A stretch of 64,000 nucleotides of DNA. It comes from Hepsetus odoe. Taxonomy: Eukaryota > Chordata > Actinopteri > Characiformes > Hepsetidae. Both the position numbers and the translations under genes were made by a program. Below are positions 22,699 to 34,884 of the stretch, piece after piece. The notes under the pieces were generated by a model that worked only from the letters and a program-made list of their open reading frames with translations, was not told where the DNA came from and did not search any database. The stretch covers positions 23,155,611 through 23,219,610 of the forward strand of contig CM029384.1 of NCBI GenBank assembly GCA_017165825.1, given 5' to 3'. Numbering within the stretch: position 1 is the first letter of the stretch; every line of letters begins with the position of its first letter.

Positions 22699-25485
22699 GG
22701 AGCTGAGCTCCGGCACTCGAGCGGCAGTGAGGGAGCAGAGTCCAGCTCCATGGGAGAGAGAACACTTCACCTAAATCCTTCAGCTCACGGCACTTCTAAG
22801 GGCTGAGCTGGAGCAACACACGAACCGAGAAGACGGGACCAACGGATGGGATTTTACTAGTATCGCTAACACTTTGCTAAAACCCAAGGCCTTTTATGAC
22901 GCCTTCCATTAACGTTTTATAAAGGTTTATTCTAAAAAGCATCGAGTCGTCATAAAGGATGATTCATTCTTTACTTTAGAACGAGACACGCAGCTTTTTG
23001 GAATAAGTTTTGAAATAGATATACGAGCTGTCATGAAAGGCCTATGAAGGTGTCTTAATAAGCGTCGCCCTGCAATTATTCATTTCATCGCTAGAGTACC
23101 GAAACCTGGTTTCTTCAGAGCTTTACAGAAGAAAGAATGACTCGGTCCGCTGAGACTGGATCACTTATATTGGTTCATTTGTCAACACCGTGGAAAAGAC
23201 AGCTTAATGGCATTAAACACACAAAAAAAAGACTACTATTGCAAGGGTTTCTTATAGCAGTGGTCAGGGAGGTAAAAGTGCATGGCCTCACTCTCTATTC
23301 TGGCCACAGATTAGCTTTTTGTCACTCCAGGGCACTTTTTGAGTGGAGGATCCCACTTTAAAGTGTGATTTGTTTCACCATTGATTGGCTAAAACCACTG
23401 CATTGCAGGCCAGTACCTACTTATGTACGTGTGTCCCCACCCCCCTCCCCCGCCCAAAAGAGGTGGCTGTTTCTCCTGAATTAAACACTGTTGCTGCCCT
23501 TCGCCCGCAGCACTGAAGGCCATTTCGGATGCCTTGTCTGCAAAACCGTTCGAACCACACCGCCATACAATGCATAAGTGGATCATTCGGAATTTAACTC
23601 TAGGATACACCCTGTGTATGGAAAACTGCCCGTAAGATTATGATTTACTCAGCTGCTTCCTTAGCGCTGCCCTCCAACCCCCCAGACGGAGCACAGACCT
23701 AGTTTCCCCACTGCCTGATTTGCTGTGCCAGGGTACTTAAGGTAATGGCAAACCACTGAGGAAGAAAAAAGAGCCCCTGGCAGCAGAACAGCAGTGCATT
23801 AGCACTGATTGCGACCATTTCATATTGACCCGACCAATGATCTTTACGTGCCTCCAATGCTAAGCACGCCACATCTATCTGCTTTAATCCGACAGGTAAC
23901 TCTAATTAAGAAAAGGCTTAGGGCCTGCATACGCTAAGCAGGGTTTGTGCCAAAACGTTGCTGCTGCATACTTAAACAGACGTGCGAAGGAAGAAGCTTT
24001 TACTGACCAAAAAGTTTTAGGGGCCTTTTTTTTTTTTTTTTTTTTATATTTTCCCCCATTATTCTGATAAGACATGACACTATTTTCCCTGTTTTGTCCC
24101 AACATGAAGGAACTGCAGTGAGTGCTTTATTTTTTTATTTTTTGGATCACATATGATCCATATGACAGCAGATTAGTTTCTCTCGGGGTAGCCAGGCCAT
24201 TCAAAGACCATTCCATCGCTTCTCAGTCGAGAAGCTCTCCGCTAGATCTGTAGCGTACGGTGGCTGGCCACTGTTTTATATATTCCATTTTAAAGAACTG
24301 CAAACCCATTAACCGAGACGCACTCGCTGTGGAAGCCTTTCATCGGTCCAAAAGTGCCAGGATTTCTTTGCCCGTGCTTCCCAACCGTGCATCAAATGGA
24401 GATTAGGATCAAAAAGAAAAAAGCTGAAGTGTTTAAAGGTGAATCAATTCTGTCGTCAAGGTCATTCAGGGTGGTTTGACTCTAGAGGTGCTTGCCGAGT
24501 CTCGATTGCTCACAGCGGTTGTCTCAGTGTCCCAAAAGCTCCCTCGCAAACTTGATTAACCAGCTAAGAACGCTGTCCGATGTTCTTTTTACGTTGCTGT
24601 TAAAATTATTTTTTACTGGGACTGGAGGCGATAAATCACCTCCTAGGTGTGACTGTCCATCCCTGCCATCGGCACATGACCTCTCCACGCTGGTTCTCCC
24701 GTTCTCTGGGTGTTAAATGCATGAATGCATCACCGCCATTGTAAAGAAATCATGTACATCAACCACTGTGTATGCCTTCCTTTACATCTCCGTGATTAGA
24801 ACCTGCTGAAATAGAAAAAAAACCGGTAGAGTTCACCTTAAATCTGTTATCAGAATCCTAGATTTATTCCAGAGCAGGACTGACGTCTCCCAAACGATGG
24901 GTGACATCTTGTACGGTTCTCGAGGCAAGAACGTACGATACAGCGCTAGAACTAAACGTGCTTTGCAGCTGTTGTAAGAAAATCCGCGAGAACATCTGCG
25001 TCACCTTCTCAAACTCCCGTCCTTTAAAATACTTTTATCCCGAACCCACCAAGCTTGTCCTCCACCTGTGCTGGAAAACGGGCCGCTTTTCATCATCTTA
25101 CGAGAATTGTTTCCATCCAGACCACGTGCCTGCATCACGGCCAGAAAGGGAACGAGCTCCTTTCTTGAAATCTGAGACGTCTCCACCCAAACCCCATCAC
25201 TCGTAAGTGAAACGCAGAATGCAGTATAAAATTAACTTTTTTTTTATCAACTTTCTTAAGTGCCTTTTTCAATAGCTTTGCAGATTTGATGATTTTATCA
25301 CGTGCACCGTATTCAAAATGAAAACTGCTGTATTCTTGTTTTTTGTTTATTTTTTTTATTTTTTCCACTTTAGTTTTTGTTCAAAGTCCTATAGCTGCTG
25401 AACATTTACTCATTTGCCATTTATATTGTTCGAAATGTAAAAGAAAAGAAGTTTCTAAAAATAAAAGCGTCAGCTGTTCCATAAA
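22699..25485 (+). other. pdlim7: probable pdlim7 3' UTR
   Basis: No coding exon is recognised between the stop and the converging gene. The last AATAAA on the plus strand before the unc5a end is at 25460-25465. Earlier ATTAAA variants at about 23213 and 23479 could give shorter 3' ends. The extent is inferred from signals only. Confidence 0.5.
25460..25465 (+). terminator. candidate pdlim7 poly(A) signal AATAAA
   Basis: Consensus hexamer in an A-rich context, 2.76 kb past the stop codon. It faces the minus-strand AATAAA at 25520-25525 only about 55 bases away. Confidence 0.5.
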
Positions 25486-25519
25486 TTGAAGACTCAACTC
25501 GTCTGTTAACAATATATAA

Positions 25520-25525
25520 TTTATT
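25520..25525 (-). terminator. candidate unc5a poly(A) signal AATAAA
   Basis: On the minus strand the text is tgtaaataaatt, so a UGUA element (a CFIm-type upstream motif) sits directly at the hexamer. Other minus-strand hexamers exist nearer the stop codon (around 27512, 27861 and 26110), so shorter UTRs are also possible. Confidence 0.45.
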
Positions 25526-26521
25526 TACATCCATTTCAGGTTGAATTACTATACATACCTTTCTGAAATTTCATAGATATATATATACATAAGGCCAAGT
25601 AAATACTTGAAAGCACTTAGAAACGAATTTCCAAAATTCTACCCACAAATCCAGATCATTGTCCAAAAGTACAGGAAGCGCTCCTTCGCAGGGCTTCCTA
25701 TTAGCACAAAGTCATCAACGACAATTTACATCGACGAGGAAAAACCAAAGTACAAAAAAAATTAAAAAAAGGTCAAAATATGGTTTAAAAAAAGAATTGT
25801 ACAATTGCATAAGCGCTGTGGCGTGTTAGATACAGCATTTTGACTTGCAGAAAGGCAAGGAACATTGAATTAACAAATCGAAAGAACATTCACAGGTACA
25901 CGATTCTACTGTTTTCATTTGGAAAATAAAGTCGAGTAAAAGTAAATACACCCTCGCGCGCACACACTCACGTTCTTTTATACAGAACAGCTATGGATGA
26001 GGTCGACTGAATGTACACTAATGTTGGCTTTTCTTCTCACGGACGCATTTTAAACTAGCCGATCGACGTGCCGTCCAACGCTGGCTTCTTTTTTTTTCTT
26101 TTTGTCCCTTTTTTATTTATTTATTTTATTCTATAGGACTTTATTGGCAAAATGGAGGGAAACGTTAACATCCACATTTAGTGCGATGGTTGGGCTTTTC
26201 GATGGAGTTCAAACCGTTCAACCTGAGGATCGGGAAGCGCTTCTTCTTTTGAACGTCATTGCATCCATTCCCTCGTCTCGTCTTAGGATTCACCTACGCG
26301 GTCTCGCTGGGGACACTAGCGTTTAACTTTGTCTGTTACCCAAATTAAACCCCATCCAGCTCACAAACGGCTTCAGGACAACAATTAAAAACAAAAAAAA
26401 CGGCGTACAAGCGTTTGGCCTAACCCGCCAACACTGAAGAAATCCGTTATTTCACGCTGTAATCGATGAACAATAAGCCAACACTTCACAGGATATACTT
26501 TGACAAATGTAACGCCTGTCG

Positions 26522-26524
<3 letters not shown>

Positions 26525-26556
<32 letters not shown>
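26525..26556. repeat. poly(T) run, 32 bases (poly(A) in unc5a sense)
   Basis: Uninterrupted T run within the presumed unc5a 3' UTR. In the transcript it would be an internal poly(A) stretch and a likely oligo-dT mispriming site. Confidence 0.9.
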
Positions 26557-29509
26557 CCAGCTCAATATTAAAATATCATTTACATTTACTTACAAAGTGC
26601 TATATAATAAATATTTAAACCGCGTTACCAGTGAAATGTTCAATATTAAAATGCTGCACAATTTCAAATTTACATTTTTTCGAAATGGACTTTTATTGTT
26701 TGTGAGTTGACTGTTTTGTTACAGGGGATCGTTTCTTTTTATTTTTTTTGTTATTTTTAAAATTTTTTTTTTTGTGTGTGAATGTGCAGAAGAGGACGCG
26801 AAGGTCTGCAAGACGACGCCAACAGAAACTAGTCTCAGATGGCTCTTAAACTTTGGTTACCAATTTCCAGAGACGTTACATGTCGTGCCAGCGGCAGGGC
26901 TGGGATAGAAAAAGATGTTTTATATACATCGTGATTATAGACAAAGTAACAACAACAAAAAAAAACCCCAAAAGATAAACAAAAACATCGAAAAGTACAT
27001 GATTTAAATGCAATCGGGACGTTTAAACTCAGGAACCGTTTCAAAAGCATAAGGCTCTGAATCCACAAAGCTCGAAACCTTTATTATACACACGTTTTGG
27101 GTTGTTGGTGTACAGAGTCATGGAGATCTCTTCGACGATCCCTTCGCAGCCGGAACTTGTCCAGCCGGACGTCAACGTTCTCGGTTAAAAACGAGGCCGT
27201 TTTTGTGGGCCGCGTCGAAAACCTTTCACATTCAGATTAACTGACAATCATGAAACTGTCCTGCACACATTCGTGGGGTCAGTTACAACCGGGGACACAA
27301 AAAATGCACAACTTGGCTTAATCTGACTTCGTGATGGTGCAAATGTTACAGATTCGGTTATGCGCGATGAAGATCGGCGTTCGTAAAGCTTCGTGAAACC
27401 TGGGCTTCATCGATGTCCGTCATGAAAGTTTTAGGCAAACGTTACAAAAATCAGTCCCCCAGTCAAGTGTTGTAATCTGGTTGCTCTGGTCGCCACACAT
27501 CGTCCCGTTTCAGCCTTTATTTATTTGCTGTTATCGCCCCGTCCTGCAGATTTAGGGTTACTGAAACAGCCACTCATACCTGGAGCTCTACAGCTGCTCA
27601 ATTTCAGCCGTTTAAAAAAATAATTATAATAATAATAATAATTTCATCCAAAGATGCAACTCCATGCACTATGAACCCTGTTTTGCTCCCTTTTCATTTC
27701 CACGAAGAGCCAAAATTATCGTTCGGATTGTTTTCCCCCACTTCTGGCAATCCAATTAAGCTTCTCTTTTTCATTTAAAAAAAGCTTCTGGTTTTTGTTT
27801 TCCAAATAATGGCTGGTCTCAAAGGCTGTGTTCACATTACAGGCCTTATTGGTCCAGTTTTTTTATTTATTTATTTTTTTGAATGTTTTGTTAGTTTTTG
27901 CCACAACAGGTGACATTTGTAAGTGACCCAAACCATCATGGAGGTCATTCATCATGCATGAATGTCCATGAATGAACCTTCACGGCAACGACGCCCAGCT
28001 CTCAGCTGCCTGTGATTTATGAGAGTGGGCCAAAATGGTCCTTATGCAGTGTTTACTGGCAGGACCCGTTAACCGCCACTGCTACGCTGCAAAGACAGGA
28101 AGGTGTAATATGGGCATGCAAAGTAGACCTGGTTCTTACTACGACTGGCCTCAAATGAATTCGCAAATGATGATCTGAGGATCTTAAGTGTCTCAGCTGA
28201 GAGAAAAGACCTGGATGGTGCAATAAATGTGGACCCAAGTTGTTCAGCTATTATTTCAAGATTTGGAGGAAATAAGAACCGTTTCATAGTCGACCACACG
28301 TTGCCAGAAACTGGGGGGAAAACCAATAGGCTTCATCTTCTCTGCAGTTCTTCACCGGTGTTTTTACGACATGCGTGATCATAAAGTCTTGAAGAACCGA
28401 AGTGCTTTTAAAGCGAATTGTTTTATTTACTGCAAACTCCCATAAATGCATACGCAAGGAGCGTCGGCCACCCTTCTTGATCCTATGGCTTCTGAAAGTG
28501 CTGCGAAAAGGGGTTCACGAAACGTTAAATTTGAAGCTTTTTTTGCCTTTCTCAACCAATACAGGATGCCCTGAAGCTCCTTGACTTTTCTACACACGTG
28601 TTCCGTCCGAGACATCCAATCAGATTCGTCAAATGAGAATGAATGGCTGGGATGCGCCTGCTAGTATTGCATTTTATACCAAAGATCAGAACGTTCATTA
28701 CCAAGATGACCGTTAAAACCGGGAGCCTTCACGAGGACTGGGTTTGACATCTTAAGTTTTGGGTTCCCGCAGTCGGTGAGATGTTTCCTACCCTCACGCA
28801 CAGCAGCACTGGCTGCAAAAAAAGTAAAAAAAAATAAATAAATAGAGAATCCCTGAACATCGTGTTCTATTCATCGTCGGCTACGTATCTTAAGATCCCG
28901 CACACACAAGGACGTTTAGAGTTGTTTGCAATCGTGAATTTCCCAATATGGCTTTGAATCGCTGGGTGTCTGAGAGGGCTTGGGACAAGAAGCTCCCCTG
29001 CTTTCATTTGATGGACATAATTAAAGGTACATTAAGTAACGATGGGCTAATTAGCTACTGCGTGCAGCTGGTCCCCAACGCTCGGTGTCTAGGACCGTTC
29101 CAACAGCTCTCGTCTTACTTATTGTACTTTTAACGTCCATAAATGCTGTGAGGTAATGTGTGGCCTCGTGAAATTGTCATCAACATACATTTGCATATTG
29201 CTAAAGGTCCCACACTTCCGAAGTCTGAAGGGATCCCAAAGATTCGGCATGCTTCGCCTCCATCTGTCCACTATTGGCTCTCCTTTTGTAAAATTAGATA
29301 GAAATGTGCCTGACACTACAGTGGGTAGAAAGTATTGGTCAAATGGGATGGGGTGGTGGGTTTTTGTTTGTTTGTTTTTTGTGAGCAGGGACTATTGTTA
29401 TCACAGCACACCCAAATGGCCTTGCATGGTGGACAAACCCTGTTCCTGGATTAGTCCTTTCTCAAAGGATGGGAACGTGTTAGGACTATTCTCCCACCAT
29501 TTGTGTGTG

Positions 29510-29675
29510 TTAGCATTCCCCATCAGACACCAGGAATATCATGGCCTCCTGTTTGCCGATTTCAGCCATGATGGCGGCCAGCTGGTTGAGGTTTCCGCTG
29601 TGGAAGTGCTGGGCTTCCCACAGGTCCAGGATCATCGATGTGGGGCTCGTTTTGGATGCGAAGAAGCTCATGTGC
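29510..29675 (-). CDS. unc5a: unc5a last exon: death domain C-terminal half and stop
   Basis: Minus-strand acceptor ctcttcgtcag precedes (R)HMSFFASKTSPTSMILDLW, EAQHFHSGNLNQLAAIMAE, IGKQEAMIFLVSDGEC and TAA (29510-29512 on the plus strand). Phase 2 in. It aligns with human UNC5A SHLSFFASKPSPTAMILNLW without gaps. The terminal Cys is kept; in mammalian UNC5A the C-terminal end is a known ligand for the PDZ protein PICK1, so that contact may be conserved. The plus-strand open frame over the same bases (29156-29704) is a shadow. Confidence 0.96.
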
Positions 29676-30954
29676 CTGACGAAGAGATACAAGCACAATG
29701 TTAGAAGAGATGATAAAAGGTCAGGCCTAATTTTGGTATTAATTCATACCGGTTCCCTTGATGTTTCCCACAATATGTTGTTAAACTAAGAACCATTGAC
29801 TGTGAGTTTAAAGAATATTTCCAGATTGGCAGCAGAGAAAAAAAAAAAAAAAAGTTGAGCTCAAGCTAGAGGATTAATGCGGTCAGGCTCACTCGCCTCA
29901 CAACATCTTTTAAAAAACTGACCAGAAGTGCCAAAAATGAAGGGTTTGTTCTAGCAAGATGCTCCTCTCTCTAAACTTCCAAGTGGCTTATTCACACTTT
30001 TCAGTCATGTGACTGACTCGAAGGTAGAACTACAGAACAGGACTGTTCAATTTCCCCTTTGTTCCTTGGGCTCTTTCGATCACTATCCAGCACACGCCGC
30101 ATTATTTCAGCCACTAAAAAGTCCTTGCCAGAGCACCGCTTTGCTGAAATCTTGTGGAGAATCCCTCCCTTTACAAGTTCACAAAAGCACTTGTGTATAT
30201 TCAATGATCTCCGTTGGGGTTCTGGAGGCTTTCAACCCTCATTGGTCAGTAAATCAGATAAGACGACTAACCGGTTTGGTGAAAAAATTGAAATCTGTTG
30301 TGATGCTCAGAATGCCCTGACGTATGGCTGTATCTGGGTCCCAACACGAACGTTAAAAACAGCCCAGTGTCCTCACATTGTCCATTGGCCAAATCATGCC
30401 TCCAGGACCGGAGTTGCCCACCGTTGTTCAAGACCTTAATTGAATCATGCATCATGTTTGGAGGTTATTTCTCTACTTATTGCAAAAACGGTTACGGCAT
30501 TGGCATAGAAACACCAGTACCTGCAGGATTTTGCAGCCAGTGTAAAATTCAGTGTTGACTGTACTCAAGTTTGCAAAACGAGAGTCATTGAACAAGCTTT
30601 TCTTTAGTGTAACTAATAGTCCTGTTTGACCTTCGCCGTTTTTCAGCTTGAAGCAGGACCGGCTTATACACTCGAGCTCAATGCCGGTGAATAAAGCTCC
30701 TGAAACTGATCACACAGAGCGGTAATACCTCTGTTATTCTGTGTACTGACTGGAGAAGTAGTGTGTGGGTGTTCGGCGAGAACGCTTTGTTTGGACTGTT
30801 CTACACTGGTTTACACAGTCGCTCAGCATTTGCATTTCCAGAAAATTCGATTAGATTCAGCATAATTGTCCTTGTGCAGGTACAAAGCCAATGAAACGAT
30901 GGTAGAATGCTTGAAGAAGGTTACAGAAATAAGTGATGGAGGGTTTTGCATTCG

Positions 30955-31235
30955 GAGAGATGGACAGGATTGCTAACGAGTATATTTGCACGACTGCTCA
31001 GTGAGACGTTCGGACGTGTCCAGAGGAGAGACGAGGAGTTTTTCAGGAGAAAGATGTTGAGGATGGAGCTGCCAGGAAAGAGGAGAAGAAAAAGGACAAA
31101 GAGGAGGTTTATGGACGTGGTTAGAGGACTCGCAGGTGGTCGGTGTGATAGAGGAAGATGCAGAGGACGGGAAGAAATGGAGCCGGATGATCGGCTGTGA
31201 CGACTCTCGCCGCAGATCATGGATGCAATATTTTG
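30955..31235 (+). mobile_element. 5'-truncated LINE fragment (C-terminal end of reverse-transcriptase ORF)
   Basis: The plus-strand frame includes RVQRRDEEFFRRKMLRMELP and KRRRKRTKRRFMDVVRGLAG, then a run ending in GREEMEPDDRL. This is the C-terminal tail typical of fish non-LTR retrotransposons (RTE-like, family tentative). Similar pieces lie at 54060-54405 and, inverted, 55215-55445. Confidence 0.75.
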
Positions 31236-32342
31236 AGTTATAATAATAATTTAACCTTCTGAGAGTCTTGGCTTTCATGCAAGCACGTCGCATTTGTCGC
31301 TCTTTTTTTGGACACAATTTTAGAAATCGCCAGAGGCGGTCGAACGTCCACCGGGGACTTTTTTTTTTACTTTGAAAGAAATATAAAAATATCTTCTTCT
31401 AAATAGAGATCTTCTTTGAGAACTCTAGAGGGAATAGAACGGAGCGCTCTGGAACAATCCCTCCATCTCTGATGCCAAGCAACTAGAGGGCTATGAAGCA
31501 GGGTGACCCAGGACCAATCGTCCTAATCAAGACCTCACGAACACTACAATCAAATCCCAACACCGCAATGTTCCAACCCGGTGGTTGGGTAGAAGCTGGA
31601 GCAAAGAAGGTACGAACTCCCTCCAAACAGGCTGTACGTTCTGACCTGCTTTAAAATAAGCACCTTCCCCCGCTATTCGTTTGATGAATAGTTTACAGCG
31701 AGCCCGCCGGTTCTTCCCGCCGCTGATATTCAGGTAGCCTGTGACCTTTTTCCCCATTGACCAGCCAGAACCTTTCGGATCAAAGCCGATCGATAACTAC
31801 AAAGCGCTGCTTCTTGTCGGCGGCACGGCCGGCGCTGGAGGATGGCATCTCCGAACGCTCGCGGGAGTGGCTGCTTCGATCCGACGGCCTTTTTCTGTTC
31901 TTCAAATGCCCAGAGGCTTGGAGCGTCGTTCTGGACATGCACTTTATCTGAGTGAAAAATGGCACAGAGCTTTGGGGAAGGTTGGGGTGGAGGAGGTGGA
32001 CTCGGTGTTCCAAACAATCTTTGAAAGGCCAGAGGTGGCAGGTAAACAGTTAGGTTCCTGTATGCTTTGGCAAAACTGGGACAAAGCAGCTTTGAGTTCT
32101 TTTAACAACAAGGAAAGGAAAGGAATCTCAAGGGGGAGCCGGCGACCCTGACGGCTCAAATAAATCAGATTTTTAACCATTCCGGCACAATCTGTGAACG
32201 CTGACAGCAGCTGGACAGATTGCTCAAAGTTTTCCAAGTTTTTAAAACCACATCGCATTCAGTCCTTCTGGTGAAAAAGCGAAAGTGACGATCATTGTGA
32301 ACACAGCGAAACACTACAAAACACATCCTCTGTAGTTAACCT

Positions 32343-32483
32343 ACACACACTGTCCAGCAGGGGGCAGCCATGTCCAGCACCCGGGAGCAGCGAAGGGGAC
32401 GGTGCCTTGCTTAAGGGTATCTCGGGGAAACTACTGGTCTGGGATTCAAATCCTGAGCTCTAGAACGCTGCTGCACTACGCCA
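32343..32483 (-). repeat. tRNA-derived SINE, minus strand
   Basis: Read from 32483 on the minus strand there is an A-box-like tggcgtagtgcag, a degenerate B box (ggatttgaatccc) and the body cttaagcaaggcaccgtcccc. The body ends at ggctgccccctgctgga. It abuts the Tc1 end at 32486. Confidence 0.75.
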
Positions 32484-32485
32484 CG

Positions 32486-33775
32486 TTCCAAATTATTATG
32501 CAAATTGTATTTAAGTGTCAAAGATGAGATTTTGTTTTTCAATTAAACTCATGGTTGGTATTGTGTCTCAGGGCTCTTTGGATCATTGAAATCAATCTGG
32601 GACACCTGTGATCATTAGTTTGCCAGATGAGCCCAATTAAAGGAAAAACTAAAGAAGGACGGTCCACGTTATTAAGCAGATCACCATTTTCAAGCATTTT
32701 CAAAAGGATCTCGATGCCGAAAAGCATTAAATAGTTGAATGCCTTGGAGAAGGTATCAAAACCATTGGTTTATTTCACCAAAACTTAAGCGTGATCATCG
32801 TACTGTTAAAGAGATTTGTGGCCGAGTCAGAGCACACACGGGTTTGTGCAGATAAGGGCAAAATGAGGAAGGTTTCTGCCAGACAAACACATCGGATTAA
32901 GAGAGCAGCTGCTAAAATGCAGTTACAAAGCAGCAAACAGGTATTTGAAGCTGCTGGTGCCTCTGGAGTCCCGCGAACGTCAAGGTGTGGGACCTCCAGA
33001 GGCTTGCAGTTATGCATAAACCTTCTGTTCGGTCACCCCAAGCAATGCTCACAAACAAACAGCTGCAGTGGCCCAGAACTACATGAAAGCTAACTTTCAA
33101 ACCGTCTTGTTCACTGATGAGTGCTGTGCAACCCTGGATGGTCCAGATGGATGGAGTGGTGGACGGTCACCATGTCCCATCAGCAAGGAGGTGGCGAAGT
33201 CATGTTTTGGACCGGAATCCTGGGGAGAGAGCTGGTTGCCGCCTTTAGATTCCACGAAGGTGTGAAAATGACCTCTGAAAGGTATGTGGAGTTTCTGATT
33301 GACCACTTTCTGGTACAAAAAGAAGAACCGTGCCTTCCGTATCAAAATCATCTTCACGCATGACAATGCACCATCTCATGCTGCAAGGAGCACCTCTGTA
33401 TCATTTTCTGCTTTCGGCATAAAAGGAGAGAAACTCATGGTGTGGCCCCCATCCTCCCCTGACCTCATTCCTTTTGAGGACCTTTTGGAGCATCCTCAAG
33501 CAGAAGATCTATGAGGGTGGGAGGCAGTTCACATCCAAACAGCAGCTCTGGAAGGCGGTTCTGACATCCTGCAAAGCCATTCAAGCAGAAACTCTCCACA
33601 AACTCTCAAGTTCAATGGCTGCAGGAATTGGGAAGAATTGTATCAAATAAGGGGTCCTGGGTTGATCTGAAACTGGACCTGTTAAGATGTTTTTGATTGA
33701 AGTAGCTTTTGGTTTCAGTACATTTGACCTCCTAATGCTGCAAATTCAACCAATGAGGCAACCCAATCTGCTACT
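32486..33775 (+). mobile_element. Tc1/mariner-family transposon, degenerate, 3' end missing or diverged
   Basis: The left end has ttccaaattattatgcaaat as in a common fish Tc1 element. The transposase frame is broken by shifts and stops but keeps recognisable blocks: RQTHRIKRAAAKMQLQSSKQ (helix-turn-helix region), AQNYMKANF, TDECCATLDGPDGWSGG, HDNAPSHAARS (second catalytic Asp context) and MVWPPSSPDLIPFE (third acidic residue region). Sequence after about 33660 matches the element's 3' leader, but the right inverted end is not intact. It is not autonomous. Confidence 0.85.
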
Positions 33776-34079
33776 GACCGAATCCTTCCCGAATGGTAGA
33801 TTTCATTTGTGAGATGTTTAGGTTGCTTATGAAGATCTCTCACTTTAAATGTGTTAGCAGTTCATTATTACCGCAAAGCATCCAAATTGAGTTTTGTATT
33901 TTTGGTCCTTGAAACCTTTTTTTCACTCTTTTTCCACGTTCCAGGCTACGTTAGCTTTACTTTTAATTTATTCGACTGAAGCAGCGCATCTTTGCGTATA
34001 GATTTAGGCTACACTACAAGCCTCAGCAGGAGGCTTTTAAATGGAAGGAGAAACAGTTATTTCCAAATGCGTCTAAATT

Positions 34080-34400
34080 CCCCCAGTCTTCTCGATGGAC
34101 CAAATGAAAATGGATTGTTTTGGGCCTGTGCGCTAATTGAACCCGAGCCTCACCACTTCAAATTGTAATTAATTGGCCCAAGTAAAGCTTATTGGACAAA
34201 TGAAGTCTACCCATTATGTTTCATTACCTAGAGGAAGTTAAATAGGAGCATAATTAAATCACAGCCTTGTAATTTCCTGTTGCTCTGCTTGCGTTCGATA
34301 AGCAGCTCAGGGCAGCGTGGGGAGGAAGCCGCCCAGGTGGAAGGGCCGATAACACGCCCGCTGATCTCCAGCCATCAGCTATGGACTGGACTTGCGAGCA
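34080..34400. promoter_or_regulatory. candidate conserved non-coding element
   Basis: A non-repetitive, moderately AT-rich stretch with many homeodomain-type TAATT cores (ttgtaattaattggccc, gcataattaaatcac) and an E-box-like caggtg, inside a neural receptor gene intron. No coding frame or repeat explains it. This is a guess from texture; no cross-species comparison was possible. Confidence 0.25.
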
Positions 34401-34514
34401 GAACCTTAGCCTTCACCCCAAAATGATGTAAAACTGGGATTAGCTGGAACGATTAAATGAACTAATATCTTTAATCTCAGCATCACACGTGAAAATCCAG
34501 TCTAAACACAAGGA

Positions 34515-34690
34515 GAGTTTAATTTAACCAGCTTTAACGTCAACATTTGGTACGGCCACCTTAATCTTCAGCACAGCCTCGACTCTCTTAGCCTAGCTTT
34601 CTTGACATGAAATATAGTTCTCCAGGCTTCTTGATGGACATGGCAAAACTGGCGTGAAGGATTCATGCAAAGGTCTGGCTTAGCAAACAA
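34515..34690 (-). mobile_element. Tc1/mariner transposase C-terminal remnant
   Basis: The plus strand reads ttggtacggccaccttaatc, gttctccaggcttcttgatgg; the reverse complement matches the segment at 62030-62215 that encodes SKEQLWDVLQEVWRT and AVLKNDGG. Directly beside it (34700-34778) is one diverged 69-bp unit of the dispersed minisatellite family. Confidence 0.65.
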
Positions 34691-34884
34691 AAAACACTCC
34701 TCTGAAACTGCTCGGGTACAGGGACTGCACTGAAATTGAGAAACACGTCCTTCAGCCTGGAGAACGGTTCCTCAACAATATGTCAAAAATATCAAATGTT
34801 TCAATACAATTCAATAATTTTTCTTTGCTACGAACCTGAAGAAACTGTGAAGGCCTTGGCTGTCCACCTTCTATGTACAGCTTT

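Larger units (their letters stand above)
4052..25485 (+). other. pdlim7: pdlim7 gene (PDZ and LIM domain 7, Enigma/LMP-1), exon 2 to 3' end; exon 1 off-window
   Basis: Fourteen exons joined in consistent phase encode the second half of a PDZ domain, a linker and three C-terminal LIM domains. The family anchors kinases and signalling proteins through its LIM domains and binds alpha-actinin or tropomyosin through its PDZ domain at actin filaments and Z-discs. Assignment to PDLIM7 rather than PDLIM5 or LDB3 rests on the LIM region: the third LIM contains FGTKCHGCDFKIDAGDRF and the C-terminus reads CHINLEGKTFYSKKDKPLC then HAFSPL, as in Enigma. The first exon, which should start MDSF and give the PDZ carboxylate-binding loop, is not found in 1-4051, so it lies left of the window. 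The 3' end at about 25485 is inferred from an AATAAA at 25460. The neighbour is unc5a on the opposite strand; in human both genes are in 5q35. Confidence 0.93.
25500..29509 (-). other. unc5a: probable unc5a 3' UTR
   Basis: AT-rich sequence without a recognisable exon on either strand lies between the unc5a stop and the pdlim7 3' end. It contains a 32-base T run at 26525-26556 (poly(A) in the unc5a sense) and TAA repeats near 27630. The full 4-kb extent is an inference from poly(A) hexamers. Confidence 0.45.

Noticed and set aside
29156..29704. 182-codon plus-strand open frame, the longest in the window
   Set aside because: It is antisense to the unc5a last exon and its 3' UTR; the minus-strand frame carries the death-domain match.
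31741..32151. 136-codon plus-strand frame with an overlapping minus-strand frame
   Set aside because: No recognisable domain and no good splice or start context; probably chance in GC-richer intron DNA.
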